64,000 bases of DNA from Wurfbainia villosa (GCA_025175895.1 CM045998.1:17345153-17409152); one strand, 5' to 3'. Shown: positions 34,039 through 46,597, counted from the stretch's first letter. Made by a program: numbers and translations. The notes: generated by a model from the letters alone, not told the origin.

Positions 34039-35003
34039 AAAAACCTAGGATAGTCAACCATATTTGAATTTATTTCATATCTTACTAAATGGTTGACTTA
34101 TGGTGATAATGGGTTATACTTAACCTTGGATAGCATTGCATAAAATTTTTGGTTAAGTAAAACTACTTTAGTTACATCTCACAACCCACTATAAGAATAA
34201 CTTGATTGATAACCATAGCCATGGGTGAGATGTTAGGTTGATACAAATGATTCACTAATGGTTATGACATTTTGATGAGTCATTAGATGTATCATGATAT
34301 AGCAATCATTCACCAACTATGGGGAAAGCAAATGTTTAACTAATGAACATCTTGCCCAAAGATCATAGTTGGATATTCTTTATAATTTGAAAACATTTTA
34401 TGTTTTGAAAACTTTGAGTTGATGCATTGAAATATTTAAAGGCAAAACTAGTTTTCCAAGTTGATACAAAATTTGAGAATTTTAGAACTTTTGAATTTTT
34501 GTCCAACTTTTGAGAATTATATGTATTTTCATGAAAAATCATTTTTCCCTAATAGAGGAACTCATTCCCAAAATGTCATGATTTTTCAAATTTTTATGAA
34601 TTCTTAATGCATTTTTGAATTTAGCTTTAAAAATCAGAATTCGGCATTATCAGACATCAGTTGACTGGTGATTGTACCAGTCGACTGGTGACTGTACCAG
34701 TCGATTGATGACACTGTGCATGAGCACAACAACCTATTTTTGGGTGTTTCAAAACTGTTTTGAGTGTTTTGTTCCCTTAAATCATGATACCATATTGTAT
34801 AAGTATTTATATGATCTTTTTGCTGGTGTTAAAAGGGGGGTAAATGTTAAGGTTTAACTTAAACATTTTAGAGCATGTGTTAAGGGGGAGTTTGCATGTA
34901 TTAAGGGGGAGCTTAAAATTCATGCCTTTTATTCATGCTCATTGTTTCTTTAAGTATTTTTACCTAACTTAAACATATTGTCACACATAAAAAAGGGGGA
35001 AAT
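34039..35003 (+). other. Element D post-gag non-coding region
   Basis: No pol or other frame is recognisable. Short stretches resemble the corresponding 3' part of A and C (ACATCTCACAACCC, GGGTGAGATGTTAGG), so pol appears to have been lost by an internal deletion. CAGTCGACTGGTGA-type palindromes occur near 34660-34700. Purine tracts lie near 34880 and 34905, and AAAAAAGGGGGA directly before the 3' LTR. Confidence 0.7.
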
Positions 35004-36249
35004 TATTAGGGCAATCAACCCAAGTATGATCATGATTTTGATGTGTGTGTCAAAGAGTTTAAGTTAGGATGTTTATGTTTTTGATATGTGTGTTTAAGTT
35101 GTGCAAGACTTAGTGAATCAAATATGAGTGACTTGATGAAGCATTGGCAAGTTCATCATCTCATGGCTCGAGTCCTTGAGTCGGTGAAGGATGGCACGGG
35201 GAGAAGTCGTGAGCTTAGTGTATCCTTGGGACCGCCGGACAAGGAGAAATGGAGTTAAAGCCAAAGGAAGAAGATTTCAGGGCAAGATGTGAAGGATGAC
35301 ACAGGGAGAAGCCGTGAACTTAGTGGATTCGAGGGACACAGACCGAAGGAAGAGAGCCTCGATTGTGTACTCCATTGAGAGATGAGAGTTGAGCGATTGT
35401 AACTCGGGACAGGGTAGTTCAACTTAGGTGAAATTGTCCAAATGGCTAAGGTCAAGTGTCGGATGCTCAAACACTTGTGTTTGAGGTTTTACCTGACGGT
35501 AGTTGACTGATATAGGTATCAGTCGACTGGTACAAAGTTGACAATAGTTGATTGAAGTTGGCTAAGGGTTTGTGGCCTACCAGTCGAATGCTAGGGTTTA
35601 GCAGTCGACTGGTCCACTATCAGTCAACTGTTATAAGTGGACTTGGGAACAGAACCTCTCATAGCCAATCGAATACGATCGGTGATGGCTAATCGATCGG
35701 ATCACATGTGAGCGATCAATGCTCGAGTTACCATTCGTGATGACCGCAGATCAGGCTTGGTCAGAAGTCATTGTAGTTAGTCCGTCACAGCTGCAGTCGA
35801 CTACTAACATGCAACAGTCGACTATTGCATGCCCAATGGAAAAAAGACCCTCTTCTCTATAAAAGGAGGGCTTGGGAGGCTTGGGGTGACTAATGCTTTC
35901 ACTCCTAATCATACTCTCAAAGTTCCCACGGTTTCTAAGTGTCTCTACTCCTTTCTTCTCTAATTCTACTCTTATTATCTTGTGAGAAGAGGAGTGTGTT
36001 GTAATAAGGTTTTCTCCACCTTGTTTGAGCTAAAGGAGAAAATAGAGGAAGGGTTGAAGGAGTAATCTGCTTAACGAATTATTGTGGACTAGCGACAAGA
36101 GGCCGTGAACCACGTTAAAAGTTTTGTGTTTGCATTGCTTCCTTAATTTTGTTTAGCTTTCTTTTATTTGCGCTTTTGATAACAATCTTGTAGTCAAATC
36201 AAAGAAAGGCTATTCATCCCCCCTTCTAGCCGGGTCATCGATCCTAACA
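35004..36249 (+). repeat. Element D 3' LTR
   Basis: It starts TATTAGGG after the polypurine tract and ends GATCCTAACA next to AGTAC. TATA box at 35858-35864. Palindrome motifs seen in the 5' LTR are altered here around 35660-35740. Confidence 0.87.
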
Positions 36250-36295
36250 AGTACTTGGTATGGAAAGTCCAAGCATAGGTCTTGGCAATGGTAAA
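36250..36295 (+). repeat. Element E 3' LTR, part 2 (between D and C)
   Basis: 46 bases: the right AGTAC copy of D, then TTGGTATGGAAAGTCCAAGC, continuing the E minisatellite, ending with GTAAA, the left target copy of C. Confidence 0.85.
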
Positions 36296-37450
36296 TGTTG
36301 GTGCAGTAGGCACCTAAGTCGAACCTGAGTTTTGATTATAGCAAACGATACAAAGTTAAGCTCATATCGTTATCTCACGAGCTGAATCGAGTGTGCAGAA
36401 GATTGTTATAGCTAGAGCTGAAGGCTAGCAACACCCGGAGGAAGTCACAGTGGTCGGGCGACACTCGAGTGACTTCGGAGGGAGCCGAAGGAATCGAGTG
36501 GAAGGCCGGAAGCAAAAGCGACATGGTAAGTATCGAGGTAAGCTCGTGTGTGCGAGCGTAAGTGAGGTCGTATCCTCCTTACGGGGATGGTCTTAAGCAT
36601 AGATCCGACCAAAGACATCCCATCGATGGTCTAGGTCGAGATCGGACGGTCGAAGGCCGTGGAAATAATGTTTTCTTTGAGCTAACTTTGACTTGCAACA
36701 AACATCAGTCGACTGCCAGCTTGGAGGACTCGACTGTCGTCAATCATTCGACTGCCGGAGGTCAACACTCGACTGATGCTTCCATCAGTCAACTGATGAT
36801 GGCCATCAGTCGACTAATGATGGCCATCAGTCGACTGATGATGGCCATCAGTCGACTGATGGTCAATGATCAGCTTCGAGGAGTCAAGGCTAATCACTCC
36901 ATTTCAAGGAGATTGGTGCTCAATTGTGATTGGCTAGGGTTCCTCTCGAAAAGGGGCTCAAAGGCTATAAAAGGAGGGCCAATCCTAGGGTTTCTTCATC
37001 AATTCCAAGCTTCCAAAAGCCTCTGCAAAGCTACCGACAATGAAGTGCTTCTTCTCTGACGTCTAGGTTTCATTTCTTTTATTTTTGTACGTCAGTTTTA
37101 GTTTTAGAATTCGTTGTTCATTTACATTTGTCGAAGCTCTTTTTTCTATCGTAACGAGGAGAGGGGGAGTGTCCCTCTACCTCAAGTTTTTGTTCTTGTA
37201 TCGATTAACTCCTACCTCCAACGAGGAGGAGTTCGTTTAGTGTTTTGCCCTCCGTGCGTGGTCAAGGACCACTAGGGCCTTGGAGTAGTAGCCGAAGGCT
37301 ACGAACCAAGTAAAAAGAATTGTCTCTTTTATTTATTGCTTATCTTTTTCGCTGCAAATTAATTATCTACTCGGTTTTTAAACGAATGAACGAAAAGAAA
37401 GTTTTAACGCTATTCACCCCCCCCCTCTAGCGTTTCAAATCGATCCAACA
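36296..37450 (+). repeat. Element C 5' LTR
   Basis: 1155 bp, TGTTGGTGCAGTAGGCACC to GATCCAACA. TATA box CTATAAAAGG at 36965-36974. It carries a 4-copy array of a 21-bp unit (36783-36866) that is absent from its 3' LTR partner. Confidence 0.92.
36783..36866 (+). repeat. 21-bp palindromic tandem array in the C LTR
   Basis: Four head-to-tail units of the form CATCAGTCGACTGATGATGGC. The core TCAGTCGACTGA is a perfect palindrome. It lies about 100 bp before the TATA box, a plausible place for promoter elements. A frame through it gives a meaningless LMMAISR repeat. Confidence 0.9.
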
Positions 37451-37452
37451 AT

Positions 37453-37464
37453 TGGTATCAGAGC
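37453..37464 (+). other. Element C primer-binding site
   Basis: TGGTATCAGAGC two bases after the 5' LTR, the tRNA-iMet complement. Confidence 0.92.
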
Positions 37465-37668
37465 CGGGGGTTGCTAAGATTTGGTGAAACCACCAATCTA
37501 GCCATTTTACAGATTTTCTTTCTTTTTAATTATGTTTATTTCAGATTTATTTTGTTTTGTTAATTTTTCTCCCGCACTACTAATCCAAGACGCGAGTCTT
37601 GGTACTTTCTTGTGTGTTTTTGTCGTTGCTAGGTTTTTCGTCTTCGTCTCCTTGTGTCTTTTGTTCTA

Positions 37669-39306
37669 ATGGCCCATATCGAGGGTTTTAGCACCGTCCG
37701 ACCTCCATTTTACAACGGAGATGACATCCATTATTGAAAGGGTCGGATGGAATGCTTTCTCAAAACCCAAATCGAGATGTGGATCATAATCCAAACGGGA
37801 TTCACACTTCCGACTAACGAAGTGGGTGAATCCTTGGATTATGACCAATGGACCATTGCGACAAAATGACAAGTCGAAGCCGACGCTAAGGCAACTCAAA
37901 TCCTTCAATGTGGCTTATCCAAGGAAGAGCTAAATCGCGTCGGCCCCTTCATAAGCGCAAAGGACCTTTGGACAAAACTAGTGGAGCTACACGAAAGGAC
38001 CAATGAAGCCAAGGTATGTAAGCGTGATCTTCTATTTAATAAACTATATAACCTAAAAATTCAGGAACACGAGTCGACTACGCAACTCCACGCTTGCGTC
38101 CAGGACATCATCAACAATCTACACGCAATCGGGCAAAAGGTCGAAAACCGCGACCTTATAAGGTATGTCCTAAACTTCTTTCCGAGGACTACCTTGTGGG
38201 CATCCATGGTCGATGCCTACAAGGTCTCCAAGGATCTCTCTAAACTTAGATTAGATGAACTTTTTTCTGATTTCAAACTTCATGAGCAGTCAAACTCAGA
38301 ACCCGAGAAAGGTATAGCACTATTTGCAGGTTCAAAGAAGAAAACCGCCAGCAAGCCACCCCCGAAGGAAGAAGAGGATGAGTCCGATTCGGAGGTCGAC
38401 TCGGAAATGGAGGCCGAACTAGTCGACCTAGTTTGGAGGATAGTCAAGAGCCAAAAATGAGCCGTCACTCGACCCAACGAAGGTAAGCCTAAAAGTTCAA
38501 ACATAAGATGTTATGAATGCAACAGGTTTGGACACATTAAGTCTGAATGCCCAAAACTCAAGAGCAAGGCACCAAAACACAAAAAGGCATTTAACGCTAC
38601 TTGGGAAGAAGCTTCCGAGGAAGAAGATAATGATCGAGTCCTCATGGATAAACCGGTGGAATCGTAGATGGAGTCGGAATCGGAACTTGAATCGGAAACC
38701 GAAGACGAGTCGGACTGCGAAACACTATTCAAGACGAGTCACGGATACACATCCGGTTCAAAAGATACACTCAAGGTAAGTCGGTCTCTTATTACTACTC
38801 TTTATAGTGCAATTAAGTTTTTAAATAAAAAGTTAGCTAAGTCCGAGTCCAAGGTCGAGACCCTGGTTGAGGAAGTTAAACTCCTCAAACACGAGGTCTC
38901 CCTAACCTCTTCGACTAGTCGAGTTCAAGAGAAGGACTCAACTCGGGTTGAAAAACTCGAAGTTGAGAACTCACTCTTGAAAAGTCAAGTCAAAGATCTT
39001 AGGAATACATTGGAAAGGTTTACTTTGGGATCCAAAGGACTTGACCTCCTACTTGGATCGCAAAGGGCCGTGTACAACAAGGCCGGGCTAGGGTTTAGCT
39101 CAAACACGACCAATAAGTTGTATATGTCGATTGTAAGTCGACATAAAAAACGTGTCCAAGCATGGGTCCCTAAGACCACCTTGATTTCAAACTTAGGATC
39201 AAACTAGTACTGGGTTCCCAAGGACCAAATCCACTATGTGGAGAGACCGAATCGATTCAACGGTCTAGGGGGAGCTAGTACAAAATTTGTTTGTGTTTTA
39301 ACTTAG
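37669..39306 (+). pseudogene. gag: Element C gag (nonsense codons)
   Basis: It starts at the ATG at 37669, as in element A. TGG-to-TGA at 37735-37737 and a second TGA at 37867-37869 interrupt the gag domain; further breaks follow near 38458 and 38666. The zinc knuckle CYECNRFGHIKSEC lies at 38509-38550. The coiled-coil-like and WVPK tail segments are open (38668-39207). A TAG at 39207 ends this stretch before the conserved family stop at 39304-39306. The AAG/GTAAGT sequence at 38776 matches the donor-like site in A. Confidence 0.88.
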
Positions 39307-39881
39307 AAATTGCATGCTTAGGTTTTTATTTAGTTTGATTTTTCTTTTTAGAATGGTTAGATAGGACTATAACTCGTCAATACTTGATAACATAGTACCA
39401 AGACGCGGCGAGATGATGGTACGCTAGGAAAGCGGAGTCTTGTGTATTCGGGCTAGATAAGGCGTATCTAGTTCGGTGCACTTGACCGACCGAAACTAGC
39501 TGAAGCTACCTCGTCGTATCCTAGACTAGTTAGACCAGGAAGTAGTCTTAGGTGAGTCAAGTCTCTATTTTCTTGAAAATGGCTTTGTCTAAGGAAGTGG
39601 TCATTTTTTCGATCAAAGAAGGCCTCTGTGCCTCGCCACGACCTGGAAGCCATGATCTTGAAAAGGTGACTTGATGAGCCTAAGGTCAAATCCGAATCTA
39701 ACGCAAGGTTGACAAGTGTTTAAGTCATTAAATTTAATTCAACTAAAATTGGAAGTCATCTCACAAGAACATATAGGATTAACATGTTTGATCATGTAGA
39801 CATGGGTGAGATGATTTAGGTTAATAATTTTCAACCAATTTTTAATAAATCCAATATCTGATCCAACTACCTTGCGTGTAG
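39307..39881 (+). other. Element C gag-pol spacer with candidate acceptor
   Basis: It is non-coding, with the first half unlike the repeats of element A. The second half (from about 39540: GTCTTAGGTGAGTCAAG) is conserved with A. It ends CCTTGCGTGTAG at 39881 directly before the protease frame, again a combined stop and acceptor-like site. A possible intron runs 38776-39881 (1106 bases), phase 0. Confidence 0.5.
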
Positions 39882-42800
39882 GATCAATGGATGTTGGACA
39901 GTGGTTGCTCCCGACACATGACTGGGGATCAACTCAAGTTTTCGAAGCTTCGATTCAAATGACAAGGATCGGTAGCCTTCGGACATAACGGCAAGCTCAA
40001 AATCATCGGATCAGGTGATATTGAGCTTAACTCAAATTTTGTCATTCAAAAAGTTTTATTAGTAGAAAATTTTCAATATAATCTTCTCAGTGTAAGCCAA
40101 TTGTGTGATAATAACTATAAGGTCATATTTCTAGAAAATGAATGCGTAATTAATACAAACGAAACCTCTAAAACAATTCTTAAAGGGACTAGAAATAACA
40201 ACATTTATACTATCAACTTAATTAACTCCTCAACTAAGTGTCTTATGACACAACAAGAGGAATCATGGTTGTGGCACCAACGACTCGGTCACTCACACCC
40301 AAGACTCATCCACAAGATGAGTTAGAGTGATTTAGTCAGAGGTTTACCTAACCTCAACAACTTGGATAATAAAATATGTAATGCTTGTCAACAAGGTAAA
40401 CAATCTTGGACACAACATCAACTAACTAGTCAAGAACGAACCAAAAGTGTACTTGAGCTCCTACACATGGATCTATTTGATTCACACGGAGCTAAGTCAC
40501 TTAACGGAAGTAAATTCTATTTAGTCATTATTGATGACTACTCTAGATTTACTTGGGTTAGGTTCATCAAACACAAAAGTGATACCCTAGATCAATTAAT
40601 CAACCTATTTAAGTTAATAGAAAATCAACAAAGCATTAAAATCAAAAGACTTAGGACTGATCATGGTGGTGAATTCGAAAACCTTAGGTTTACAGAATTC
40701 TGTAACCTAAATGGATACCACCGTGAGTTCTCTTGCCCTAGAACTCCACAACAAAATGGCCTAGTAGAACGCAAAAATAGAACCCTACAAGAAGCCGCTA
40801 GGACAATGCTTAATGAGTATAACCTACCCGATAGGTTCTGGGCCGAAGCCGTGAGTACGGCATGCTATGTCCAGAATAGGATCCTTATGGTAAAGAGGCA
40901 CCTTAAGACCTCATACGAGATTTATCACGATAAAATACCTAACATCAAGTACTTTAGGGTATTTGGGTGTAAGGTACATATCCTAAACACTAAAGATTAC
41001 CTAGGGAATTTTACATCCAAAACTACGACTGGAATCTTTCTAGGATACTCGACTACAAGTAGAGCTTATAGAGTATATAACCACGACACCCTTAGAGTCG
41101 AGGAGACCATCAATGTAGTATTCGATGAAGGACACGAACCTACAAAACCCCCGGCAACCCCAATTAGCGAGTCGATTCATACTAGACCTAACTCTGATCC
41201 GGAGATCAGGTCTAGTGTTAATCCTAACCTAAGTCAACCAAGTCACTCTATTGATCAAGTGATAGATGACTCCAACCAAACTAGAACTCAAACAAGCCAT
41301 CCTATGGATCAAGTTGTAGACTCAAATCCAAATCCAACTAGGACTCAAATGAATCATCCTATCGACCAAGTGATAGGTGATCCAAGTCTAGGAGTTCGAA
41401 CTAGAGCCTCATACAGAAACCTTAGTCAAATATCTTTGATTTCTAAAATTGAACCCAAAACTATTGACCAAGCTCTTCTTGATCCTGATTGGATTATTGC
41501 AATGCAAGAAGAGTTGGCTCAATTCACTAGGAACGAAGTATGGGAATTAGTACCACCACCTAAAGATAAAACAATCATTGGAACAAGGTGGGTGTTTAGA
41601 AATAAAATTGATGATAAAGGTGAAGTAGTTAGAAATAAAGCTAGACTAGTTGATAAAGGGTTTAGTCAAGTCGAAGGTTTAGATTACAACGAGACCTATG
41701 CCCCAGTAGCGAGATTAGAGTCCATTCGAATGCTATTAGCATATGCAGCACATCAAGGATTTAAGTTGTTTCAAATGGATGTGAAATCTGTATTCTTAAA
41801 TGGATACATTAAAGAAGAAGTTTATGTTAGTCAACCCCCCAGTTTCGAAAGTTTAGACAAACCCGATCATGTCCTTAGACTAAAGAAAGCGCTTTATGGA
41901 CTTAAACAAGCTCCGCGAGCTTGGTACGAGAGACTTTCGATTTATCTTAAGTCCAAAGGCTTTAACCAAGGTGTAGTTGACCCAACCCTTTTCGTAAAAA
42001 CCTTAGGTAAAGACATATTCATAGCCCAAATCTACGTAGATGATATTATTTTCGGAACCACCAACTCAATCCTCCTAAATGAGTTTATTTCACTTATGGA
42101 AAGTGAATTTGAAATGAATTTAGTAGGCGAATTAAGTTTCTTCTTAGGATTACAAATTAAACAAACTAAAGATGGAATATATCTACATCAACGCAAATAT
42201 ACTACGGAATTAATTAAACACTTTGGAATGCAAGACGCTAAAATTATTAATACCCCAATGGCAACTAATGTTAATATAGAAGAAGATGTAATTGGAAACC
42301 CAATTGATTTAAAATACTATAGGAGCATAATAGGGAGTCTCCTTTACTTAACTGCAAGCCGACCTGATATCTTATTTGCAGTGAGTATGTGCGCAAGGTT
42401 CCAAACCTGTGCCAAGGAGTCTCACCTAACTCTAGTCAAGCGTATCCTTAGATATCTAAAGGGTACACTTAATGTCGGTATTTGGTATCCTAGATCTACC
42501 GAGTTCGAACTAACCGGCTACTCCGATTCGGACTATCCCGGTAGTAAGCTCGATAGAAAGAGCACGAGTGGTTGTTGTCAACTTCTCGGCTCGAGTCTAG
42601 TGAGTTGGTGCAGTATGAAGCAACACTGTGTTGCCTTATCTACCACCGAAGCCGAATACATCACAATGGGTGAGTGTGTCACTCAACTTCTTTGGATGAA
42701 GCACACTCTCCGTGACTTTAAGTTAGACTTTACGAATACTAAACTTCACGTAGATAACATTAGTTCAATTAATCTTACTAAGAATACGATATGTCACTCT

Positions 42801-42977
42801 AGGACCAAACATATAGAAGTCAAACAACATTTCATTCGAGAACATGTGGCCAACGGAGCCATACAACTCGAATATGTCGAATCGAAGTCTAACTTAGCAG
42901 ACCTATTTACTACACCCCTACCCGAAGCCGAATTTAGTCTATTAAGACAAAAATTGGGCATGTACGTAATAGAATAG
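39882..42977 (+). pseudogene. pol: Element C pol: protease, integrase, RT and RNase H with two stops
   Basis: One continuous frame of 1032 codons. Protease LDSGCSRHMTGD is intact; a TGA at 39960-39962 follows it and a TAG at 40323-40325 falls in the pre-integrase zinc region. From 40362 the frame is open for 871 codons: integrase with catalytic D (LLHMDLF), D (LRTDHGGEF) and E (NGLVERKN) and no deletion after it; hinge; RT with QMDVKSVFLNG, ALYGLKQAPRAWY and YVDDIIFG; RNase H with SDSDYPGS, ALSTTEAEY and SKSNLADLFTTPL. It is the reference for recognising the breaks in element A. Two point changes make it inactive as it stands. Confidence 0.92.
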
Positions 42978-43901
42978 GAACTTGCAAATTATTTATTCTT
43001 ACTACTATTTCTTTAATTTCATTTTTATGGAACTAGCATAGGACATACCTTAGATATCATGCACCTATAGATTTAAGGAGCCAATACATCTCACAACACA
43101 TAGGACTAATGTGTTTGTGTACTTAGCCACGTAGATGAGCGTGAGATGTTAGGACTTTACTCCTGGTTCCAGATGTAGAGCTAGTGCATCGCCATGAACC
43201 ACGGAGTATAATCATACATACTAACCAACTCTGACCAGGACTGGTTGATCTTTTATATCAATCAAGCCAGATATGAGTCGAACATTTTATAGATGAACTT
43301 ATTTTCAGTATATTATTTTCAAAATAATGTGGAACATGCTTGGACCTTAAATTTAACACTTATTTTTGTTTTCACACACACCCTCACTCTTTTTGATATA
43401 TGGCAAAAGGGGGAGAAAAAGGTCGAAGTTAAGGGGTCAAATTAATTGATTTAACTCTTACTTTATATTTAAACCAAAAGTTAACTTTAAGTTTTGAAAA
43501 CTTATTAAAGCCAAGTTAAGAGAATTCTTAACTTAAACTTATTTGTGCCATCAACGTTTTACCTATTTTAAACATTATGTCCTTAATGTTTTACTTAAGG
43601 GGGAGAAAGGGCCAAGTTAAGAAGAACTCTTAACTTAAACGTTTTACTAAGGCCAACTTTAAGTAATTACTTAAAGCAACCCTCAAAGGGAGGATTAAGG
43701 TCTTTCTTCAAGACTCACCCTTGGTCAAGGGGGAGGTTTCCTCAAGGGGGAGTACTTGAAGAAAATCCTTACTACTCCAACTTAAATCTTCTTTATTTAT
43801 TTTGTTTTTGTTTTTGTTTGTTTCTAATGCACATTATTCTTCATGCTTGCTATTTACTTAACTTTGTATGTGGGTTTGCCATAAATCAAAAAGGGGGAGA
43901 T
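42978..43901 (+). other. Element C 3' untranslated region with purine tracts
   Basis: Similar to the same part of A: several GGGGGAG tracts (near 43410, 43600, 43730, 43748) and the main tract AAAAAGGGGGAGA before the LTR. No env-like frame. Confidence 0.72.
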
Positions 43902-44982
43902 TGTTGGTGCAGTAGGCACCTAAGTCGAACCTGAGTTTTGATTATAGCAAACAATACAAAGTTAAGCTCATGTCGTTATCTCACGAGCTGAATCGAGTGT
44001 GAAGAAGATTGCTATAGCTATAGCTGAAGGCTAGCGACACCTGGAGGAAGCCGCGGTGGTCGGGCGACACTCGAGTGACTTCAGAGGAAGCCGAAGGAAT
44101 TGAGTGGAAGGTCGGAAGCAAAAGCGACATGGTAAGTATCGAGGTAAGCTCGTGTGTGCGAGCGTAAGTGAGGTCGTATCCTCCTTACGAGGATGGTCTT
44201 AAGCGTAGATCCGACCAAATACATCTCATCGATGGTCTAGGTCGAGATCGGATGGTCGAAGGCCGTCGAAATAATATTTTCTTTGAGCTAACTTTGACTT
44301 GCAGCAAACATCAGTCGACTGCCAGCTTGGAGGACTCGATCGCTGGCCAATCACGACCGCCGGAGGTCAAGACTGATCGATGTCGCCATCAGATGGTCAA
44401 TGATCAGCTTCGAGGAGTCAAGGCTTATCACCCCATTTCAAGGAGATTGGTGCTCAATTGTGATTGGCTAAGGTTCCTCTCGAAAAGGGGCTCAAAGGCT
44501 ATAAAAGGAGGGACAATCCTAGGGTTTCTTCATCAATTCCAAGCTTCCAAAAGCCTCCGCAAAGCTACCGACAACGAAGTGCTTCTTCTCCGATGTCTAG
44601 GTTTCATTTCTTTTATCTTTGTACGTCGGTTTTAGTTTTCAAATTCGTTATTCATTTACATTTGTCGAAGCTCTTTTTTCTATCGTAACGAGGAGAGGGG
44701 GAGTGTCCCTCTACCTCAAGTTTTTGTTCTTGTATCGATTAACTCCTACCTCCAACGAGGAGGAGTTCGTTTAGTGTTTTGCCCTCCGTGCGTGGTCAAG
44801 GACCACTAGGGCCTTGGAGTAGTAGCCGAAGGCTACGAACCAAGTAAAAAGAATTGTCTCTTTTATTTATTGCTTATCTTTTCCGCTGCAAATTAATTAT
44901 CTACTCGGTTTTTAAACGAACGAACGAAAAGAAAGTTTTAACGCTATTCACCCCTCCTCTAGCGTTTCAAATCGATCCAACA
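43902..44982 (+). repeat. Element C 3' LTR
   Basis: 1081 bp. TATA box at 44499-44508. It lacks the 21-bp array of the 5' LTR; the palindrome-rich block (about 44305-44400) is shortened and altered, while the remainder is nearly the same. Confidence 0.92.
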
Positions 44983-46262
44983 GTAAAGTCCAAGTCATGG
45001 GTACTTGGCAATTGGAAAGTCCAAGTCATGGATAATTGGAAAGTCCAAGTCAGGGGTACTTGACAATGGAAAGTCCAAGCATGGGTCTTGACAATTGGAA
45101 AGTCTAACATGGAGTTGGCAAGGGAAAGTCTAAGGGTGTGATATTGGCGGCATAAAGTCCAAGCGGTAGTCTTGGTAGCATATGTCTAATGTTTGGCGGT
45201 GTAAATTCCAAGCGTGTGTCTTAGCAGTATAAGCCTAAATATGCCTTGGCAGTGTAGACTCGGTTAACATGACAATAGTCGATGGAAGCACTTGAAGGCT
45301 AGAATATAGATGAACAAGTCATGGATGACTTGGAGGGATCCGATAGACATGAGGCTAATGGAGGTGGCTAGAAGGCTTAGGTCTAGGCTAAGGGTGGTCT
45401 TGCAAGTATGAGGGGATCATACTTGGGGTAAACCTCATGGTTGAGGTTTAGTAGTCGACTGGTCAATTATTTTGACACTTTGTAGTCGAGTCGACTGGTC
45501 GGGAGTCGACTGACGATCGACTGCGATTGAGTGGGCTTAGCGATCATTGTCCGATTTTGCGACAGTTGGCCTAGCAATGATCGCCATGGAGGCGTCGATA
45601 ATGATCGCTAGTTGCGGTAGTCGATTGAGCATTCGACTGACGAAGTAGTAGTCGACTACTAGGGTTTGGCAGTCGACTGGTGAGCTATCCGTTGGAGTTT
45701 TTCAGCATGGATCAAGCCATTGTGAGACAATGGGTACAAGAAGTCGACTGCTGGGTATGGGCAATCGACTGCTAGGTGAAAATCAGTCCGAGTTGCAACT
45801 TTATAAGAAGCTCGAAGAGGAGGATTTTGGCCATGGTTCTTGGGCAATTTGAAGGGGAATAGTTGGTGCTTTCTAGTCTTTTAAAGCCTGTCTAAAGCAA
45901 TCAACAAACAAACAATCCAAAGTTCTTGTGTAAAGTTTTCTTTACTTGTATTTGTGTATTGCTTAGTTTTACTTGTTGTATTTCATTGTATTACTTTTGT
46001 AATCATTTGTACAAGGTTTCTCCACCTTCTGATTTTTCTGAGGAGTGTATTAGTGGTGGTGTACATCACAAGAGCTCATTCGAGCTAACCCATGGAGTAG
46101 GAACCCCTGACCGAACCATGTTATATCGCCTTGTCTATTGCTGTAGTTGTGTATTCTTATTGTAAATTTTCATTATTGTATATTTCGCTGCGCATTAATA
46201 AGCTTATGTAGAGACAAGCGCGATCGAATTCCGAGCGAACGAACAAACACGCCATTTACCCC
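44983..46262 (+). repeat. Element E 3' LTR, part 3
   Basis: It continues the minisatellite (AAAGTCCAAGTC units to about 45240), then U3 with CAGTCGACTG-type palindromes (45440-45780), a TATA-like TTTATAAG near 45799, and the transcribed part. From 45655 it aligns with the 5' LTR remnant. It stops at CCATTTACCCC (46262), where viral DNA begins. Confidence 0.85.
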
Positions 46263-46597
46263 GCCGCACTGACAATACTTTAGTAAAGAAGGGCTCCCCG
46301 GGGCTCACTTCTTTAATAATTTACATAGTTTTGGGCCCACCATATGCTCCATCAAGGTGGTGCTTGTCTGATCGTTCTAAAAGTATCTTGGAGCGTATTG
46401 TGTGTCCTCCATAGTGCTTGTCGTGATTCTCTGACTTCTGGTGCCTTTTCTTGAAAATATGCTTTCCTATCGTTTTCACGATGCCTTCGATTATTAAAGT
46501 CATATTCTTTTGCTTGCTGGATAAGCTCTAGCTCCTTGAGTGCAAGAGAAAGTTTGTCCATAGCCTCTTCTTCAATGATTCCCATTGCTTTTCGTTG
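46263..46597 (-). repeat. EPRV1 flanking fragment, left part
   Basis: 335 bp matching 49765-50099 with a few substitutions: the end of ORF3 coding and the start of the intergenic region. It meets the E LTR at 46262/46263. It is the continuation of the right fragment at 54304, with only six bases missing between them. Confidence 0.9.

Larger units (their letters stand above)
30540..36249 (+). mobile_element. Element D: gag-only copia element with an extra partial LTR
   Basis: It is flanked by a perfect 5-bp duplication AGTAC (30535-30539, 36250-36254). Order: truncated LTR (30540-31075), full LTR (31076-32343), primer site, gag, 0.97 kb of non-coding sequence, polypurine tract, 3' LTR (35004-36249). 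No pol is present, so it is a TR-GAG-like non-autonomous element. The extra LTR piece suggests a former three-LTR array like element A that lost one body by deletion. Confidence 0.88.
36296..44982 (+). mobile_element. Element C: complete SIRE-type Ty1/copia element
   Basis: 8687 bp with two LTRs (36296-37450, 43902-44982) and a perfect target duplication GTAAA (36291-36295, 44983-44987). Gag, spacer, protease, integrase, RT and RNase H follow the same order as in element A, with clear but lower similarity, so it is a sister copy. Pol has only two stops, while gag has several. It could be a recent source of pol activity in this genome, but this copy is disabled. Confidence 0.93.

Noticed and set aside
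36783..36866. CRISPR-like or coding repeat (four regular units)
   Set aside because: Units are directly adjacent without spacers and sit in an LTR promoter; plant DNA; this is a simple tandem array.
46352..46585. Separate small viral gene on the minus strand
   Set aside because: It is the duplicated end of ORF3 in the flanking fragment, not an independent gene.
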